From Mycobacterium sp. Root135 (GTDB lineage: Bacteria > Actinomycetota > Actinomycetes > Mycobacteriales > Mycobacteriaceae), in contig NZ_LMEZ01000009.1 of the NCBI RefSeq assembly GCF_001426545.1, forward strand, positions 372,001 through 436,000: a stretch of 64,000 nt of DNA, in the 5' to 3' direction. The position numbers and the translations under genes were made by a program. The notes beneath the pieces were generated by a model, which saw nothing but the letters and a program-made list of their open reading frames with translations, searched no databases and was not told the origin of the DNA. Positions 53,053 to 61,908 of this stretch are shown piece after piece. Every line of letters begins with the position of its first letter. Position 1 is the stretch's first letter.

Positions 53053-54488
53053 CAGGCGATCTCGCGGTTGATCATGACGTGCTTGACCTCGGTGTACTCC
53101 TCAAGGGCGTATACCGACATGTCCTTGCCGTTGCCGGACTGCTTGAAGCCACCGTGTGGCATCTCCGGGGTGACGGGCAGGTGGTCGTTGATCCACACGG
53201 TGCCGAATTGAAGATCGCTCGACGCGGTCATCGCCCGCGACAGGTCGTTGGTGAACACCGATGCGGCGAGGCCGTATTCGGTGTCGTTGGCCCAGGCGAT
53301 GACGTCATCGCCGTCGCCGAACTTCGTCACCGACGTCACGGGACCGAACACCTCGGTGCTGACGATCTCGTCGCCCTGACGCGCGCCGACGACGACGGTG
53401 GGCGCGGTGTAGAAACCCGTACCGGGGTTGTCGCCCTGGATGAGTTCGACGTGCCCGGTGGCCTTGGCCCGCTCGACGAAGCCCTCGACCCGGTCGCGGT
53501 GGGCCGCGGTGATGACCGGACCCATCGACGTGTTCTCGTCTGCGGTGTCGCCCAAATCCAGTTTCTTGACGGCCTTTTCGAGGCCGGCGACCAATTCGTC
53601 GTGCACCGACTCGTGGACGTAGAGCCGGGATGCGGCCATGCAGTCCTGGCCGGAGTTGCAGAACGCACCCTCCATGATCTTGCCAACCGCCAGGGGTACG
53701 TCGGCGTCGGAGTACACCAGCACCGGGGCCTTGCCGCCGAGTTCGAGGTGCAGCCGCTTGAGGTTCGAGTCGGCGGCGGCGTGCATCAGCGCCCGCCCCG
53801 TCGCGACCGATCCGGTGAGCGACGACATCCGCACCCGGGGATGGGCAACCAATCGGGCGCCGACCTCCTTGCCGTCACCGGTCACCACGTTGAACACGCC
53901 CGCCGGGAACAGGTCCTCGGCGAGTTCGGCGAGGCGCAGCACCGAGTAGGGGGTGTGCTCGGAGGGCTTGAGCACCAACGTGTTTCCCGTCAGTAGCGCG
54001 GGGGAGATCTTCCATATCGCCATCAGCAGCGGGTAGTTCCACGGGGCGACCGAGCCGACGACGCCGAGCGGGTCGCGCCGGATGATGCTGGTCTTGCCCC
54101 GCACGAACTCGGCTGCGGCGCGGCCCTCCATGGTGCGGGCGCCGCCCGCGAAGAACCGGAGGTGATCGGGAATCATCTCCATTTCCTCGAGCGCGAGACC
54201 GATGGGCTTGCCCACGTTGCGCGACTCGATCTCGGCGAGCGTGCGCTGGTCGGCCTCGACGCGGTCGGCGAGGGTGAGGAATGCCCGGGCCCGTTCGCCA
54301 ACGGGTGTTCTGGCCCAATCCGGGAAGGCGGCCTCGGCGGCCGCGACGGCGCGGTCGACGTCGGCCGCACCGCCACGGGCGATTTCGGCGAAGGCCTCAC
54401 CGGTGGTCGGGGCGTTGACGTGGTCGACGCCGCCGTCGGCCGCGTCGGTCCAGGTGCCGTCGATGAACATCTTGGTGTGGAAGGTCAT
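53052..54488 (-). CDS. NAD(P)-dependent aldehyde dehydrogenase, aminoaldehyde-type
   Basis: 478 residues. N151 (APWNYPLL), E249 (HLELGGKAP) and C283 (NSGQDCMAASR) are the catalytic set. GQDCMAASR and EVFGPVTSVTKF resemble gamma-aminobutyraldehyde or betaine-aldehyde dehydrogenases. With the APC permease upstream this suggests oxidation of an amine-derived aldehyde. It begins 8 bases after the TetR gene. Confidence 0.9.
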   Translation of the reverse strand: MTFHTKMFIDGTWTDAADGGVDHVNAPTTGEAFAEIARGGAADVDRAVAAAEAAFPDWARTPVGERARAFLTLADRVEADQRTLAEIESRNVGKPIGLALEEMEMIPDHLRFFAGGARTMEGRAAAEFVRGKTSIIRRDPLGVVGSVAPWNYPLLMAIWKISPALLTGNTLVLKPSEHTPYSVLRLAELAEDLFPAGVFNVVTGDGKEVGARLVAHPRVRMSSLTGSVATGRALMHAAADSNLKRLHLELGGKAPVLVYSDADVPLAVGKIMEGAFCNSGQDCMAASRLYVHESVHDELVAGLEKAVKKLDLGDTADENTSMGPVITAAHRDRVEGFVERAKATGHVELIQGDNPGTGFYTAPTVVVGARQGDEIVSTEVFGPVTSVTKFGDGDDVIAWANDTEYGLAASVFTNDLSRAMTASSDLQFGTVWINDHLPVTPEMPHGGFKQSGNGKDMSVYALEEYTEVKHVMINREIA

Positions 54489-54496
54489 GATCACTC

Positions 54497-55069
54497 CTAA
54501 GTGGTGGTGGGTGCGCTGCCGGCCGCCATGGTCAGCAGGGCGCGAACGTCGTCTTTCGACATTGGTTGTTGCGCAATGGACGTGTGCACCATCAGGCCCT
54601 CGACGACGACGTCGACGAGCCGTGCGGTGGTGCGGTCGAAGTGCTCCGCCAGGGCGTCCTCGGCACGTTCCATCCAGCGTTGGGTCAGGCGCCTGATTTC
54701 GGGCCTGCGCACGGCGTCGCCGTACAGCTCGTAGGTGACGGCGAGTTCGTTGGGATGGCTGGCTAGGTCGTCGGTGATGGCCGAGGCGATGGTCTCGATG
54801 AGGTCGTCGCCGTCGCCGCACGACGCCAAGCGGGCCTCGAAGCGGCTGGCCAGCGTGTCGACGTGGGCCTCGAACGCGTGCTGGACGAGGTCGTCCAGCG
54901 TGGCGAAGTGGTAGGTGACCGAGCCCAGCGGCACGTCGGCTGCGGTGGCGACGGCGCGGTGGGTGATGCCGGCCACGCCGTCGCTGGCGAGTACTTCCAG
55001 GGCCGAGGCCACGATGCGCTCCTTTCTGTCCGGGTCGTGTCGACGTGCCCGCCGCGGTGCGGAGCCCAT
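54497..55069 (-). CDS. TetR-family transcriptional regulator
   Basis: 190 residues from ATG 55069, which has AAAGGAG upstream; a longer frame to 55114 is less likely. The HTH is ITHRAVATAADVPLGSVTYHFATLDDLV. It is placed between the APC permease and the ALDH operon, so it likely represses the downstream genes. Imperfect direct repeats lie just upstream (55094-55128). Confidence 0.87.
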   Translation of the reverse strand: MGSAPRRARRHDPDRKERIVASALEVLASDGVAGITHRAVATAADVPLGSVTYHFATLDDLVQHAFEAHVDTLASRFEARLASCGDGDDLIETIASAITDDLASHPNELAVTYELYGDAVRRPEIRRLTQRWMERAEDALAEHFDRTTARLVDVVVEGLMVHTSIAQQPMSKDDVRALLTMAAGSAPTTT

Positions 55070-55093
55070 GCCCACTCCTTTGTTAAGAACATT

Positions 55094-55128
55094 CGTACGC
55101 ATCGTTGCGGACAAATGTACGTAACGTT
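55094..55128. promoter_or_regulatory. imperfect direct repeats before the TetR gene
   Basis: CGTACGCATCGTT (55094-55106) and TGTACGTAACGTT (55116-55128) agree at 10 of 13 positions, 22 bases apart, which is two helical turns. They fit an operator for the adjacent TetR protein. The match is moderate. Confidence 0.4.
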
Positions 55129-55165
55129 GAGCATCGGCGCGCGGCGAACGATGAAAAACGTTGGG

Positions 55166-56725
55166 CTACTGAGCTTCTGGCGCCGGCTCGGGCACCTCGC
55201 GCTCGTTGAGCGCCTGCCCGACGAGGGCATACCTCGCCGGCGCCGCGACCTTCAGGTAGACGCCGTAGGCCGCACCCGCGAGGAAGGCGATGAACACCAG
55301 CGAGAGCATGATGGCGGCCATCGTGCCCTGCACGCCAAGCAGCACGTCGAGGCTGTCGAGCGTGAGGACGAAGAACCCGCCGAGCCCCACGATCGCCAGA
55401 AGCGGTGCGATCACGGTGTTCCACGGCCGCTTGTCGACCTCGGACTTGCGGAAGAAGGCGAAGATCGCGATGCCTGCGACGAGCTGCGACAGGATGACCC
55501 CGACGGTGCCGATGCCCGTCGCCCAGGTGAACAGCGTGGCGAAGGGGTCCTGCCCGAAGAGCGCGAACAGTGCGATCACGATGCCGACGGTCACGCTCTG
55601 CACGATCGACGCGACCCACGGCGTCTGGCGGCGGGGCAGTGTCCAGCCGAGCGGCTTCCAGATCAAGCCCTGTCGCCCGAGGGAGAACGTGTAGCGGGAG
55701 ACGTTGTTGTGGAAGGTGACGATGGCCGCGAACGTCGCGGTCACGATCAGAATCTGGAACAACAGCGAGATGTTGTGGCCGATGATGGTGTCGCTGGCCG
55801 CGAAGATGAAGTTGCCGCCCGTCTCGGTGGCGATCCCCACGACGCGGTCGACGCCCAGTGCGTTGATGATGAGCCAGCCCGACACCGCGTACAGGACGCC
55901 CATGAACGCGATCGACAGGTACGTGGCCCGCGGGATGGTGCGCGCCGGATCCTTTGCCTCTTCGCCGTAGATCGCCGACCCCTCGAAGCCGATGAACGAG
56001 GCGTGCGCGAACATCAGCGCGACGCCCAGTGCGCCACCGAGCACGACGCTCGGCGCGAACGGCTCGAAGGAGAACTGCGACACCGGGACGGCGGCGTCAC
56101 CGAACAGGCTGAACGCGCTGAGGATGGTGATCATGGTGACCTCCAGCGTCATGAAGACACCGAGGACCTTCGCGCCGGAGTGCACGCCCTGCACTCCAAG
56201 GCCGAGACACAACAGCAAACCGACGAATGCATATGCCCACCATGGGATCTCGACACCCAGTCGGGGATTGAGCAGCTCGGCGGCGTAGTAGCCAAAACCG
56301 CCGTAGAGCCCGGCCTGGATCGCGTTGTAGGCGAAGATCGCGAGAAACGCCGACCCCAGTCCGGCGATGCGCCCGAGCCCCAACGTCACGTAGGCGTAGA
56401 AGGCGCCCGCATTGGTGACGTGGCGGCTCATCGCCACGTAACCGACGGCGAAGATCATCAACACAACCGCGGCGATGACGAACGCACCGGGCATCCCGAC
56501 GCCGTTGCCCGAGCCGAGGATGATGGGGAACAGCGCGACCACGACGGTCAGCGGAGACGCCGCGGCGATGATGTAGAAGAAGATGCTCGGCACACCGAGG
56601 CTGTTCTGCTTTAGGCCATGGTTGCGCCGCCCGGCAGGCAGCGGCGTGTCGGGCGAAGGCGAGGTGCCGGTCGGCTGCGCCGGAGTCGGCCGTCGTGGGG
56701 GTAGGGAGGCGGTGACGTTCTCCAT
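55166..56725 (-). CDS. APC-superfamily amino acid/amine permease
   Basis: 519 residues with about 12 TM helices. The unwound-helix motif FFYIIAAASPLTVVVALFP and FIGFEGSAIYGEEAKDPARTIPRA are the APC signatures (TM1 and TM6-loop). A 35-residue Pro-rich N-terminus precedes TM1. It probably takes up an amine or amino acid metabolised by the aldehyde dehydrogenase operon downstream. A 67-base gap separates it from the aldolase gene upstream. Confidence 0.88.
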   Translation of the reverse strand: MENVTASLPPRRPTPAQPTGTSPSPDTPLPAGRRNHGLKQNSLGVPSIFFYIIAAASPLTVVVALFPIILGSGNGVGMPGAFVIAAVVLMIFAVGYVAMSRHVTNAGAFYAYVTLGLGRIAGLGSAFLAIFAYNAIQAGLYGGFGYYAAELLNPRLGVEIPWWAYAFVGLLLCLGLGVQGVHSGAKVLGVFMTLEVTMITILSAFSLFGDAAVPVSQFSFEPFAPSVVLGGALGVALMFAHASFIGFEGSAIYGEEAKDPARTIPRATYLSIAFMGVLYAVSGWLIINALGVDRVVGIATETGGNFIFAASDTIIGHNISLLFQILIVTATFAAIVTFHNNVSRYTFSLGRQGLIWKPLGWTLPRRQTPWVASIVQSVTVGIVIALFALFGQDPFATLFTWATGIGTVGVILSQLVAGIAIFAFFRKSEVDKRPWNTVIAPLLAIVGLGGFFVLTLDSLDVLLGVQGTMAAIMLSLVFIAFLAGAAYGVYLKVAAPARYALVGQALNEREVPEPAPEAQ

Positions 56726-56792
56726 AGTGGTTCATCTTTCGTGTTCATGGGCGTGTGACGATGCTTCAGGGGCCGGGCTGCGCGGCGGTCCG

Positions 56793-57797
56793 TCACCCCC
56801 TCTTGCCGAGAGCGAGGTCGAGGAGCAGGTCTTCTTGGCCGCCGACCATCGACCTGCGGCCTGCTTCGACGAGCAGGTCGCGGGTGTCGACGCCGACGTC
56901 GGCGGCGATGCGCTCGGCGTGCAGGAGGAAGCTTGAGTACACGCCGGCGAAGCCCAGCGTCAGCGTCTCGCGGTCGACCCGGACGGGGCGCTGCTGCAGC
57001 GGCCGGACGACGTCGTCGGCGGCATCCATCAGCGCGTACAGGTCACACCCGTGCTGCCACCCGTTGAGTTCGGCGACGGCGACGAAGGCCTCCAGAGGGC
57101 AATTGCCCGCTCCCGCACCGAGACCGGTCAGGGAGGCGTCCACGCGGTGCGCGCCCTCCTCCACTGCCACCAGTGAATTGGCCACTCCCAGAGCCAGATT
57201 GTGGTGCGCGTGCACCCCGATCGACGTCGTGGGTGCGAGCACGTCGCGGTAGGCGCGCACTCGATCGCGGACGCCGGTCATCGTCAACCGGCCTGCCGAG
57301 TCGGTCACGTAGACGCACTCCGCTCCGGCGTCCTCCATGATCTTGGCCTGGGCGGCCAGCCGATCCGGCGGGGCGAGGTGCGACATCATCAGGAAGCCGG
57401 CGACGTCGATTCCGAGGGACCGCGCGGTGCCGATGTGCTGGCGGGCGATGTCGGCCTCGGTGCAGTGGGTCGCGACTCGCACCGAGGTGACGCCTAGGTC
57501 GACGGCCGCGCGTAAGTCGTCGACCGTCCCGATGCCAGGGATGAGAAGCGTTGTCAGGCGGGCGGTCTGGACCACCTCGGCCGCGGCGGCGATCCAGGCG
57601 CCGTCGTCGTGCCTGCCCGCCCCGTAGGTCAGGCTGCCGCCGGCCAGTCCGTCACCGTGCGCAACCTCGATCGCCGCGACGCCCGCGGTGTCGAGTGCAC
57701 CCGCGATGCGCCTGACGTCGTCCAGGCTCAGCGAGTGACCGACGGCGTGCATGCCGTCGCGCAGCGTCACGTCTTGGACGTAGACGTCGGTGCTCAT
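56793..57797 (-). CDS. 4-hydroxy-2-oxovalerate aldolase-like, DRE-TIM family
   Basis: 334 residues, the usual length of BphI/HsaF. It begins YVQDVTLRDGMHAVGH, carrying the DRE-TIM LRDG motif with R13, D14 and H17, and the metal-binding GVHAHHNLALGVANS follows. It should split 4-hydroxy-2-oxo acids into pyruvate and an aldehyde. The stop codon of the acylating dehydrogenase overlaps this ATG, as is usual for the channelled aldolase/dehydrogenase pair. Confidence 0.93.
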   Translation of the reverse strand: MSTDVYVQDVTLRDGMHAVGHSLSLDDVRRIAGALDTAGVAAIEVAHGDGLAGGSLTYGAGRHDDGAWIAAAAEVVQTARLTTLLIPGIGTVDDLRAAVDLGVTSVRVATHCTEADIARQHIGTARSLGIDVAGFLMMSHLAPPDRLAAQAKIMEDAGAECVYVTDSAGRLTMTGVRDRVRAYRDVLAPTTSIGVHAHHNLALGVANSLVAVEEGAHRVDASLTGLGAGAGNCPLEAFVAVAELNGWQHGCDLYALMDAADDVVRPLQQRPVRVDRETLTLGFAGVYSSFLLHAERIAADVGVDTRDLLVEAGRRSMVGGQEDLLLDLALGKRG

Positions 57798-58735
57798 CGG
57801 ACCGGCTCGGGTGCCAGGGTGACCAACTGCTCGGCGACCTGGACGGCGGCGGCCGTCATGATGTCGAGGTTGCCTGCGTAGGCCGGAAGGTAGTCGGCGG
57901 CGCCCTCCACCTCCAGGAAGACCGTCACCTGCTGCAGGTCGAGGTGGCCCGCGGCCCCGGCCAGGCGACGACGCGGATCGGTCGACGGAACGGGGTCGAC
58001 GCGAACCCGTTGAGCCAGGCGGTAACCCGGCACGTAGCGCGCCACCTCGGCGACCATCGCCGTGACCGCGGAGTCGATCGCGTCCTCGTCCGTCGTGGAC
58101 ACCAGCGCGGCGACGGTGTCGCGCATCAGCATCGGCGGCTCGGCCGGGTTGAGCACGATGATGGCCTTGCCCCGGGTGGCGCCGCCCACGATCTCGATGG
58201 CGCGTGCCGTCGTGTCCGTGAACTCGTCGATGTTGGCCCGCGTGCCAGGACCCGCCGACCGCGACGAGATGGAGGCGACGATCTCCGCGTAGTGCACGTC
58301 CGTCACGCTGGCCAGCGCCGCGACGACGGGGATGGTGGCCTGACCGCCGCACGTCACCATGTTGAGGTTCCGCTGACCCGCCAGTTGCGCCATGTTGACC
58401 GCAGGCACGACGAACGGACCGATGGCGGCGGGGGTGAGGTCGACGACCCGCCTGCCGGACTCCGCCAACGCCGCGTCGTTCACGTGGTGGGCGCCGGCGC
58501 TGGTCGCGTCGAACACCACCTCGACGTCGTCGAAGGCGCCGAGCCTCAGTAGACCGTCGACGCCGCCGGCGGTGACTGCCACGTCCATCGCCGCGGCCCG
58601 CGCGAGACCGTCACTGCCAGAGTCGATCCCGACCATGACCGCGACGTCGAGCACGCTCGAGCGGCGCAGTTTCATCAACAGGTCGGTGCCGATGTTTCCG
58701 GAGCCGATGATCGCGGCACGATGACGTCGAGTCAT
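57794..58735 (-). CDS. acetaldehyde dehydrogenase (acylating)
   Basis: 313 residues from ATG 58735, preferred because of GGAGAAGTG just upstream; ATG 58756, which touches the upstream stop, is the alternative. The NAD motif is IIGSGNIGTDLLMKL and the nucleophile is C129 in NMVTCGGQATIP. It converts the aldehyde released by the aldolase into acyl-CoA. The pair forms the end of a meta-cleavage pathway. Confidence 0.93.
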   Translation of the reverse strand: MTRRHRAAIIGSGNIGTDLLMKLRRSSVLDVAVMVGIDSGSDGLARAAAMDVAVTAGGVDGLLRLGAFDDVEVVFDATSAGAHHVNDAALAESGRRVVDLTPAAIGPFVVPAVNMAQLAGQRNLNMVTCGGQATIPVVAALASVTDVHYAEIVASISSRSAGPGTRANIDEFTDTTARAIEIVGGATRGKAIIVLNPAEPPMLMRDTVAALVSTTDEDAIDSAVTAMVAEVARYVPGYRLAQRVRVDPVPSTDPRRRLAGAAGHLDLQQVTVFLEVEGAADYLPAYAGNLDIMTAAAVQVAEQLVTLAPEPVR

Positions 58736-58755
58736 CACTTCTCCGTTCGTCTGCA

Positions 58756-59718
58756 TCAGTTGGTGTGCGCGCGCAACGCGGGGCGCGGCTTCGGCGACAC
58801 CGCGACGTCGGGGGCGTTGGTCTGCACCAGCTCGTTGAGGATGGCGGCGTGGCGGACCTTGTGACGGATGAGTTCGGCGTGGAACTCGGGGCGAACCCAG
58901 CCGTTGTACATGACGGCTTCGGACTCACCGGGCTCGATCTTGAAGTAGACCGGCCCCGCGACGCGCGCGATGTCGCCGGCTTCCCACAGCCGATTCATCC
59001 CACCAAATGACTCGAAGGTCTCCGCCCAGACGTCGAGCGGGACGTCGACGGAGTTGCGGATGGCGGCCAGCATGGGGCGGGAGAGGTCGCCGACGGGATT
59101 GACGCTGTCGGCGCCGAGGTCCTGGAGAATCCGGATTGAAGCCGGGTTGGCGTGACCGGCGTAGACCGAGATCTTGAACTTGGCGTCCGCAGGGATGTGG
59201 CCGGCGTCGCGCGCCTTGTTCAGGATGTCGAGAACGCCTTCGTCCCACACCAATACGCCGCGGATACCGGTCGAGAAGATGCGGAGGTAGTCGTCGAGAA
59301 GGTAGCGGATGTTGTCGAGGCCGCGGACGCGTCGACCACCGGCCTGGCCTTCGGTGCTCAGCGCCTGGCGGCCGAGGTCCCAGCCGGTGCGCGGCCCGGG
59401 GACGGCGATCAGTTCGATGCTGCGCTCCGTCGCCAGGGCGTTGACGTCGGCGAGTTCCTTCGTCGTGAGCAACGTCGTCCCGCCGCCGAAGGCGATGACG
59501 CGGTGAATGAAGACCCCATGCTCGTCGGCCTCGTCGAGCATGGCCTCAAGGGTCGAAAGTCTTTCGACGCCAGAGATTTCCAGGCGATACTTGCCGCCGT
59601 CGTCGAACGCCTTGGTCGACGGGGTGAGGGCGTAGTCGTCGGCCGTCATGAGGTCTTGTGCGGCCAGGATGCTGGCCCCGTCGACCTTGGAACTACGGCT
59701 GTCGGCTGCGGTGGGCAT
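58756..59718 (-). CDS. TIM-barrel-like protein of uncertain family (U32-like?)
   Basis: 320 residues from ATG 59718 with GGAGAAGCG upstream. Repeated beta/alpha-like units and the blocks HRVIAFGGGTTLLT, YAGHANPASIRILQDLGADS and GPVYFKIEPGESEAV suggest a TIM-barrel related to U32-type proteins, but I cannot confirm this. It holds the place where a 2-oxopent-4-enoate hydratase would be expected, first in the operon under the IclR regulator. A role as lyase, hydratase or epimerase on the aldolase substrate is only inferred. Confidence 0.55.
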   Translation of the reverse strand: MPTAADSRSSKVDGASILAAQDLMTADDYALTPSTKAFDDGGKYRLEISGVERLSTLEAMLDEADEHGVFIHRVIAFGGGTTLLTTKELADVNALATERSIELIAVPGPRTGWDLGRQALSTEGQAGGRRVRGLDNIRYLLDDYLRIFSTGIRGVLVWDEGVLDILNKARDAGHIPADAKFKISVYAGHANPASIRILQDLGADSVNPVGDLSRPMLAAIRNSVDVPLDVWAETFESFGGMNRLWEAGDIARVAGPVYFKIEPGESEAVMYNGWVRPEFHAELIRHKVRHAAILNELVQTNAPDVAVSPKPRPALRAHTN

Positions 59719-59758
59719 CGCTTCTCCTTCGAAGGCCGGATCGCGCACTATCCGGAGT

Positions 59759-59866
59759 TTCACTGAGTGACAACTAACTGCGCTGAATGAAAATCTAAGA
59801 GGTGCGGACGCGGCTGTCAACAGGAACGGTCAATTCACTGGGTACTGGTAACCTTCACTGAGTGAA
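59759..59866. promoter_or_regulatory. IclR operator sites in the divergent promoter
   Basis: TTCACTGAGTGAC (59759-59771) and TTCACTGAGTGAA (59854-59866) are nearly identical palindromes (6-bp arms, one-base centre in the second), and a half-site TTCACTG lies at 59834. The second site covers the GTG start of the iclR gene. The set is well placed for repression in both directions and autorepression. Confidence 0.7.
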
Positions 59867-60635
59867 ACCAGCTGCGGCATCGGAGAAGTCCACCAGCCTG
59901 ATCGGCGTTGAACGCACGGCCAGGATCCTCACCGCGGTGGCGGACTCCGACATCGGCAATCTCACCGAAATCGCAAGGCGCACAGAGCTAAACGAGGCGA
60001 CCGTGCTGCGCTACCTCAACAGCCTGTCCGCACTCGGTTATGTGGAACGCTTCAACGCGAACCAATATCGACTGGGCTGGGAGATCTTCCGGCTGGGACA
60101 GCGGGCCTTCTCGAACCAGGTTCCCTCCGACGCGGTGATACCCACGATGGAGCGGCTGGTGAACGAGTTCAACGAGACGGTGAACTTCGCCGCGCACAAA
60201 GATCGCAGCGTGGTCATCCTCGAAGTCGTCGAGGGCAGGCGCGCGGTGAAGAAGGTCAGTGACGTCGGGCAGACCGATCCGTGGCATGCCTCCGCGTTGG
60301 GCAAGGCGCTGCTGGCGACCATGCCCGACAGCGTCTGGCACGACGTCGTCGCCTCGGCGGGACTCCCCGAGTTGACCGCGCACACGATCACCTCGATGAG
60401 AAAGATGGCTGTGGAGATCAAGGAGATTCGCGAGCACGGCTTTGCGGTCGACCGCGAGGAGGCCGCCGAGGAGCTCACCTGTGTGGCCGCCGCCGTGCCC
60501 ACGCCGGACGGGGCGCCGTCGCGCTACGCGCTGAGCATCAGCTTCTTGACCCACCGGCTGACCGCCGAGAGCTTGGCCCACGCTGGCACTCAGGTCGTCG
60601 CGGGTGCCCGCGAAATCGCAGCCAAGCTGCCCTGA
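59862..60635 (+). CDS. IclR-family transcriptional regulator
   Basis: 257 residues from GTG 59862. The winged HTH is at about 20-70 (LTEIARRTELNEATVLRYLNSLSALGYV) and the effector domain follows at about 85-255 with WHASALGKALLA and EEAAEELTCVAAAV. It is divergent from the aldolase operon and is its likely regulator. Its 3' end is convergent with an MFS gene. Confidence 0.9.
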   Translation: MKPAAASEKSTSLIGVERTARILTAVADSDIGNLTEIARRTELNEATVLRYLNSLSALGYVERFNANQYRLGWEIFRLGQRAFSNQVPSDAVIPTMERLVNEFNETVNFAAHKDRSVVILEVVEGRRAVKKVSDVGQTDPWHASALGKALLATMPDSVWHDVVASAGLPELTAHTITSMRKMAVEIKEIREHGFAVDREEAAEELTCVAAAVPTPDGAPSRYALSISFLTHRLTAESLAHAGTQVVAGAREIAAKLP

Positions 60636-60662
60636 CGGGACGCCCTTACCGGGCGATCCGTC
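60634..60662. terminator. bidirectional terminator hairpin
   Basis: GACGG, GA, CGCCC pairs with GGGCG, AT, CCGTC around a TTACC loop. It overlaps the stop codons of both the iclR gene and the convergent MFS gene, so both share one hairpin. Confidence 0.6.
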
Positions 60663-61857
60663 GTTCCTGCACCAGAATCGAGACCAGACAGATCGCGGCG
60701 AGCACCGCGGTGGCGATCGCGAAGCTGACCCCGGCGGTACGCAAGCCGAGGTGCTGGGAGGCGAACCCCTCGGCGATCACCGGCACCGAGATCGCCACGT
60801 AGGCCACCACGAAGTAGGTCGAGCTGACCTCGGCGCGGCGGTCGGCGGGCGCCAGTTCTGCGACGGCGGCCAGGCCACGGCTGAAGCTGATGCCCTGCCC
60901 GGTGCCTGCCACGAGGGCGGCGACTACCAGCAGCGGCAGCGACGCCAGGTGCAGCGCGACGGCCAGCAGCACCATGCCCACGACCAGGATTGCGCAGCCG
61001 ACCGCGACGGCCCGCCGCGGCGGGATGCGGCGCGCCGACAGTTGGGCGATCGCCGAGGCGACGAAGATCGAGCTCGCCACCAGCCCGGCGACGGCGTGGT
61101 TCTCGATGCCGATGACCGACCGGACGAACGTCGGCACCACCGCCATGAAGAGGCCCGTGACGGAGAACCCCGCGAACGCCGCCGTCGCCGCGGTCAGAAA
61201 CACGGGCCGCATCTCAGCCGGCACGGACAGTCGTTGCATACCAAGCGTTCCGGTGCGCGACGACGTTTCGGGAGCCATCAGCACCGCGCCGACGCCGAGG
61301 AGCACCAGCACGATGTGCACCCAGAACGACAGCTGCAACGGGGCGGGGGCGTACTGCACCAGCACCCCGGCCACCAACGGCCCCGCGCCAAGCCCACCGA
61401 TGTTGGCGACGGTCGCGATCGCCGTCGCGCGGTCGCGCTGATGGGGCGGAGAGGTTTCGACGATCGCGGCGGTCGCGGTCCCGGTGAAGACGCCGGCAGA
61501 CAGACCCGACAGCACCCGGCCCACCAGCAGCAACGGCACGTCGTCGGCGAACAGGAACACCACGGCGCTGGCCAAGGCGAACCCGGCGCCCGCGAGCAGC
61601 ACGGGGCGCCTACCGAGCGCGTCCGACCAGCGTCCGAACACCAGCAGCGCGGCGAGCACGCCGACGGCGTAGGTGGAGAAGATGACCGTGGTGGTCAGCA
61701 CCTGGAAGTGCATGCGGTCGGAGTAGAGCGCATACATCGGCGTCGGCAGGGTGGTGCCGAGCATGATCGCCGCGAATGCGTATGCGAGCAGGGCGAACCC
61801 GAACCGCTGGCGGGTTGGCGTTGGCTGCTGCTCGGTCACTTGGCTGATCGTAGGCAC
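60646..61857 (-). CDS. MFS transporter, drug-resistance type
   Basis: 403 residues with about 12 hydrophobic segments; motif A is GRWSDALGRRPVLLAG and motif C-like GVFTGTATAAIVETSP. GTG 61857 is the longest start, and GTG 61839 (VTEQQPTPT) is also possible. It has no coupled partner. The substrate is unknown and the drug-efflux label rests on motif pattern only. Confidence 0.82.
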   Translation of the reverse strand: MPTISQVTEQQPTPTRQRFGFALLAYAFAAIMLGTTLPTPMYALYSDRMHFQVLTTTVIFSTYAVGVLAALLVFGRWSDALGRRPVLLAGAGFALASAVVFLFADDVPLLLVGRVLSGLSAGVFTGTATAAIVETSPPHQRDRATAIATVANIGGLGAGPLVAGVLVQYAPAPLQLSFWVHIVLVLLGVGAVLMAPETSSRTGTLGMQRLSVPAEMRPVFLTAATAAFAGFSVTGLFMAVVPTFVRSVIGIENHAVAGLVASSIFVASAIAQLSARRIPPRRAVAVGCAILVVGMVLLAVALHLASLPLLVVAALVAGTGQGISFSRGLAAVAELAPADRRAEVSSTYFVVAYVAISVPVIAEGFASQHLGLRTAGVSFAIATAVLAAICLVSILVQERRIAR

Positions 61858-61908
61858 GTGGCGGTCAACGCGCCGGGGGCGCCGGGACTTCCCGACGCCC
61901 CGCCGCGC

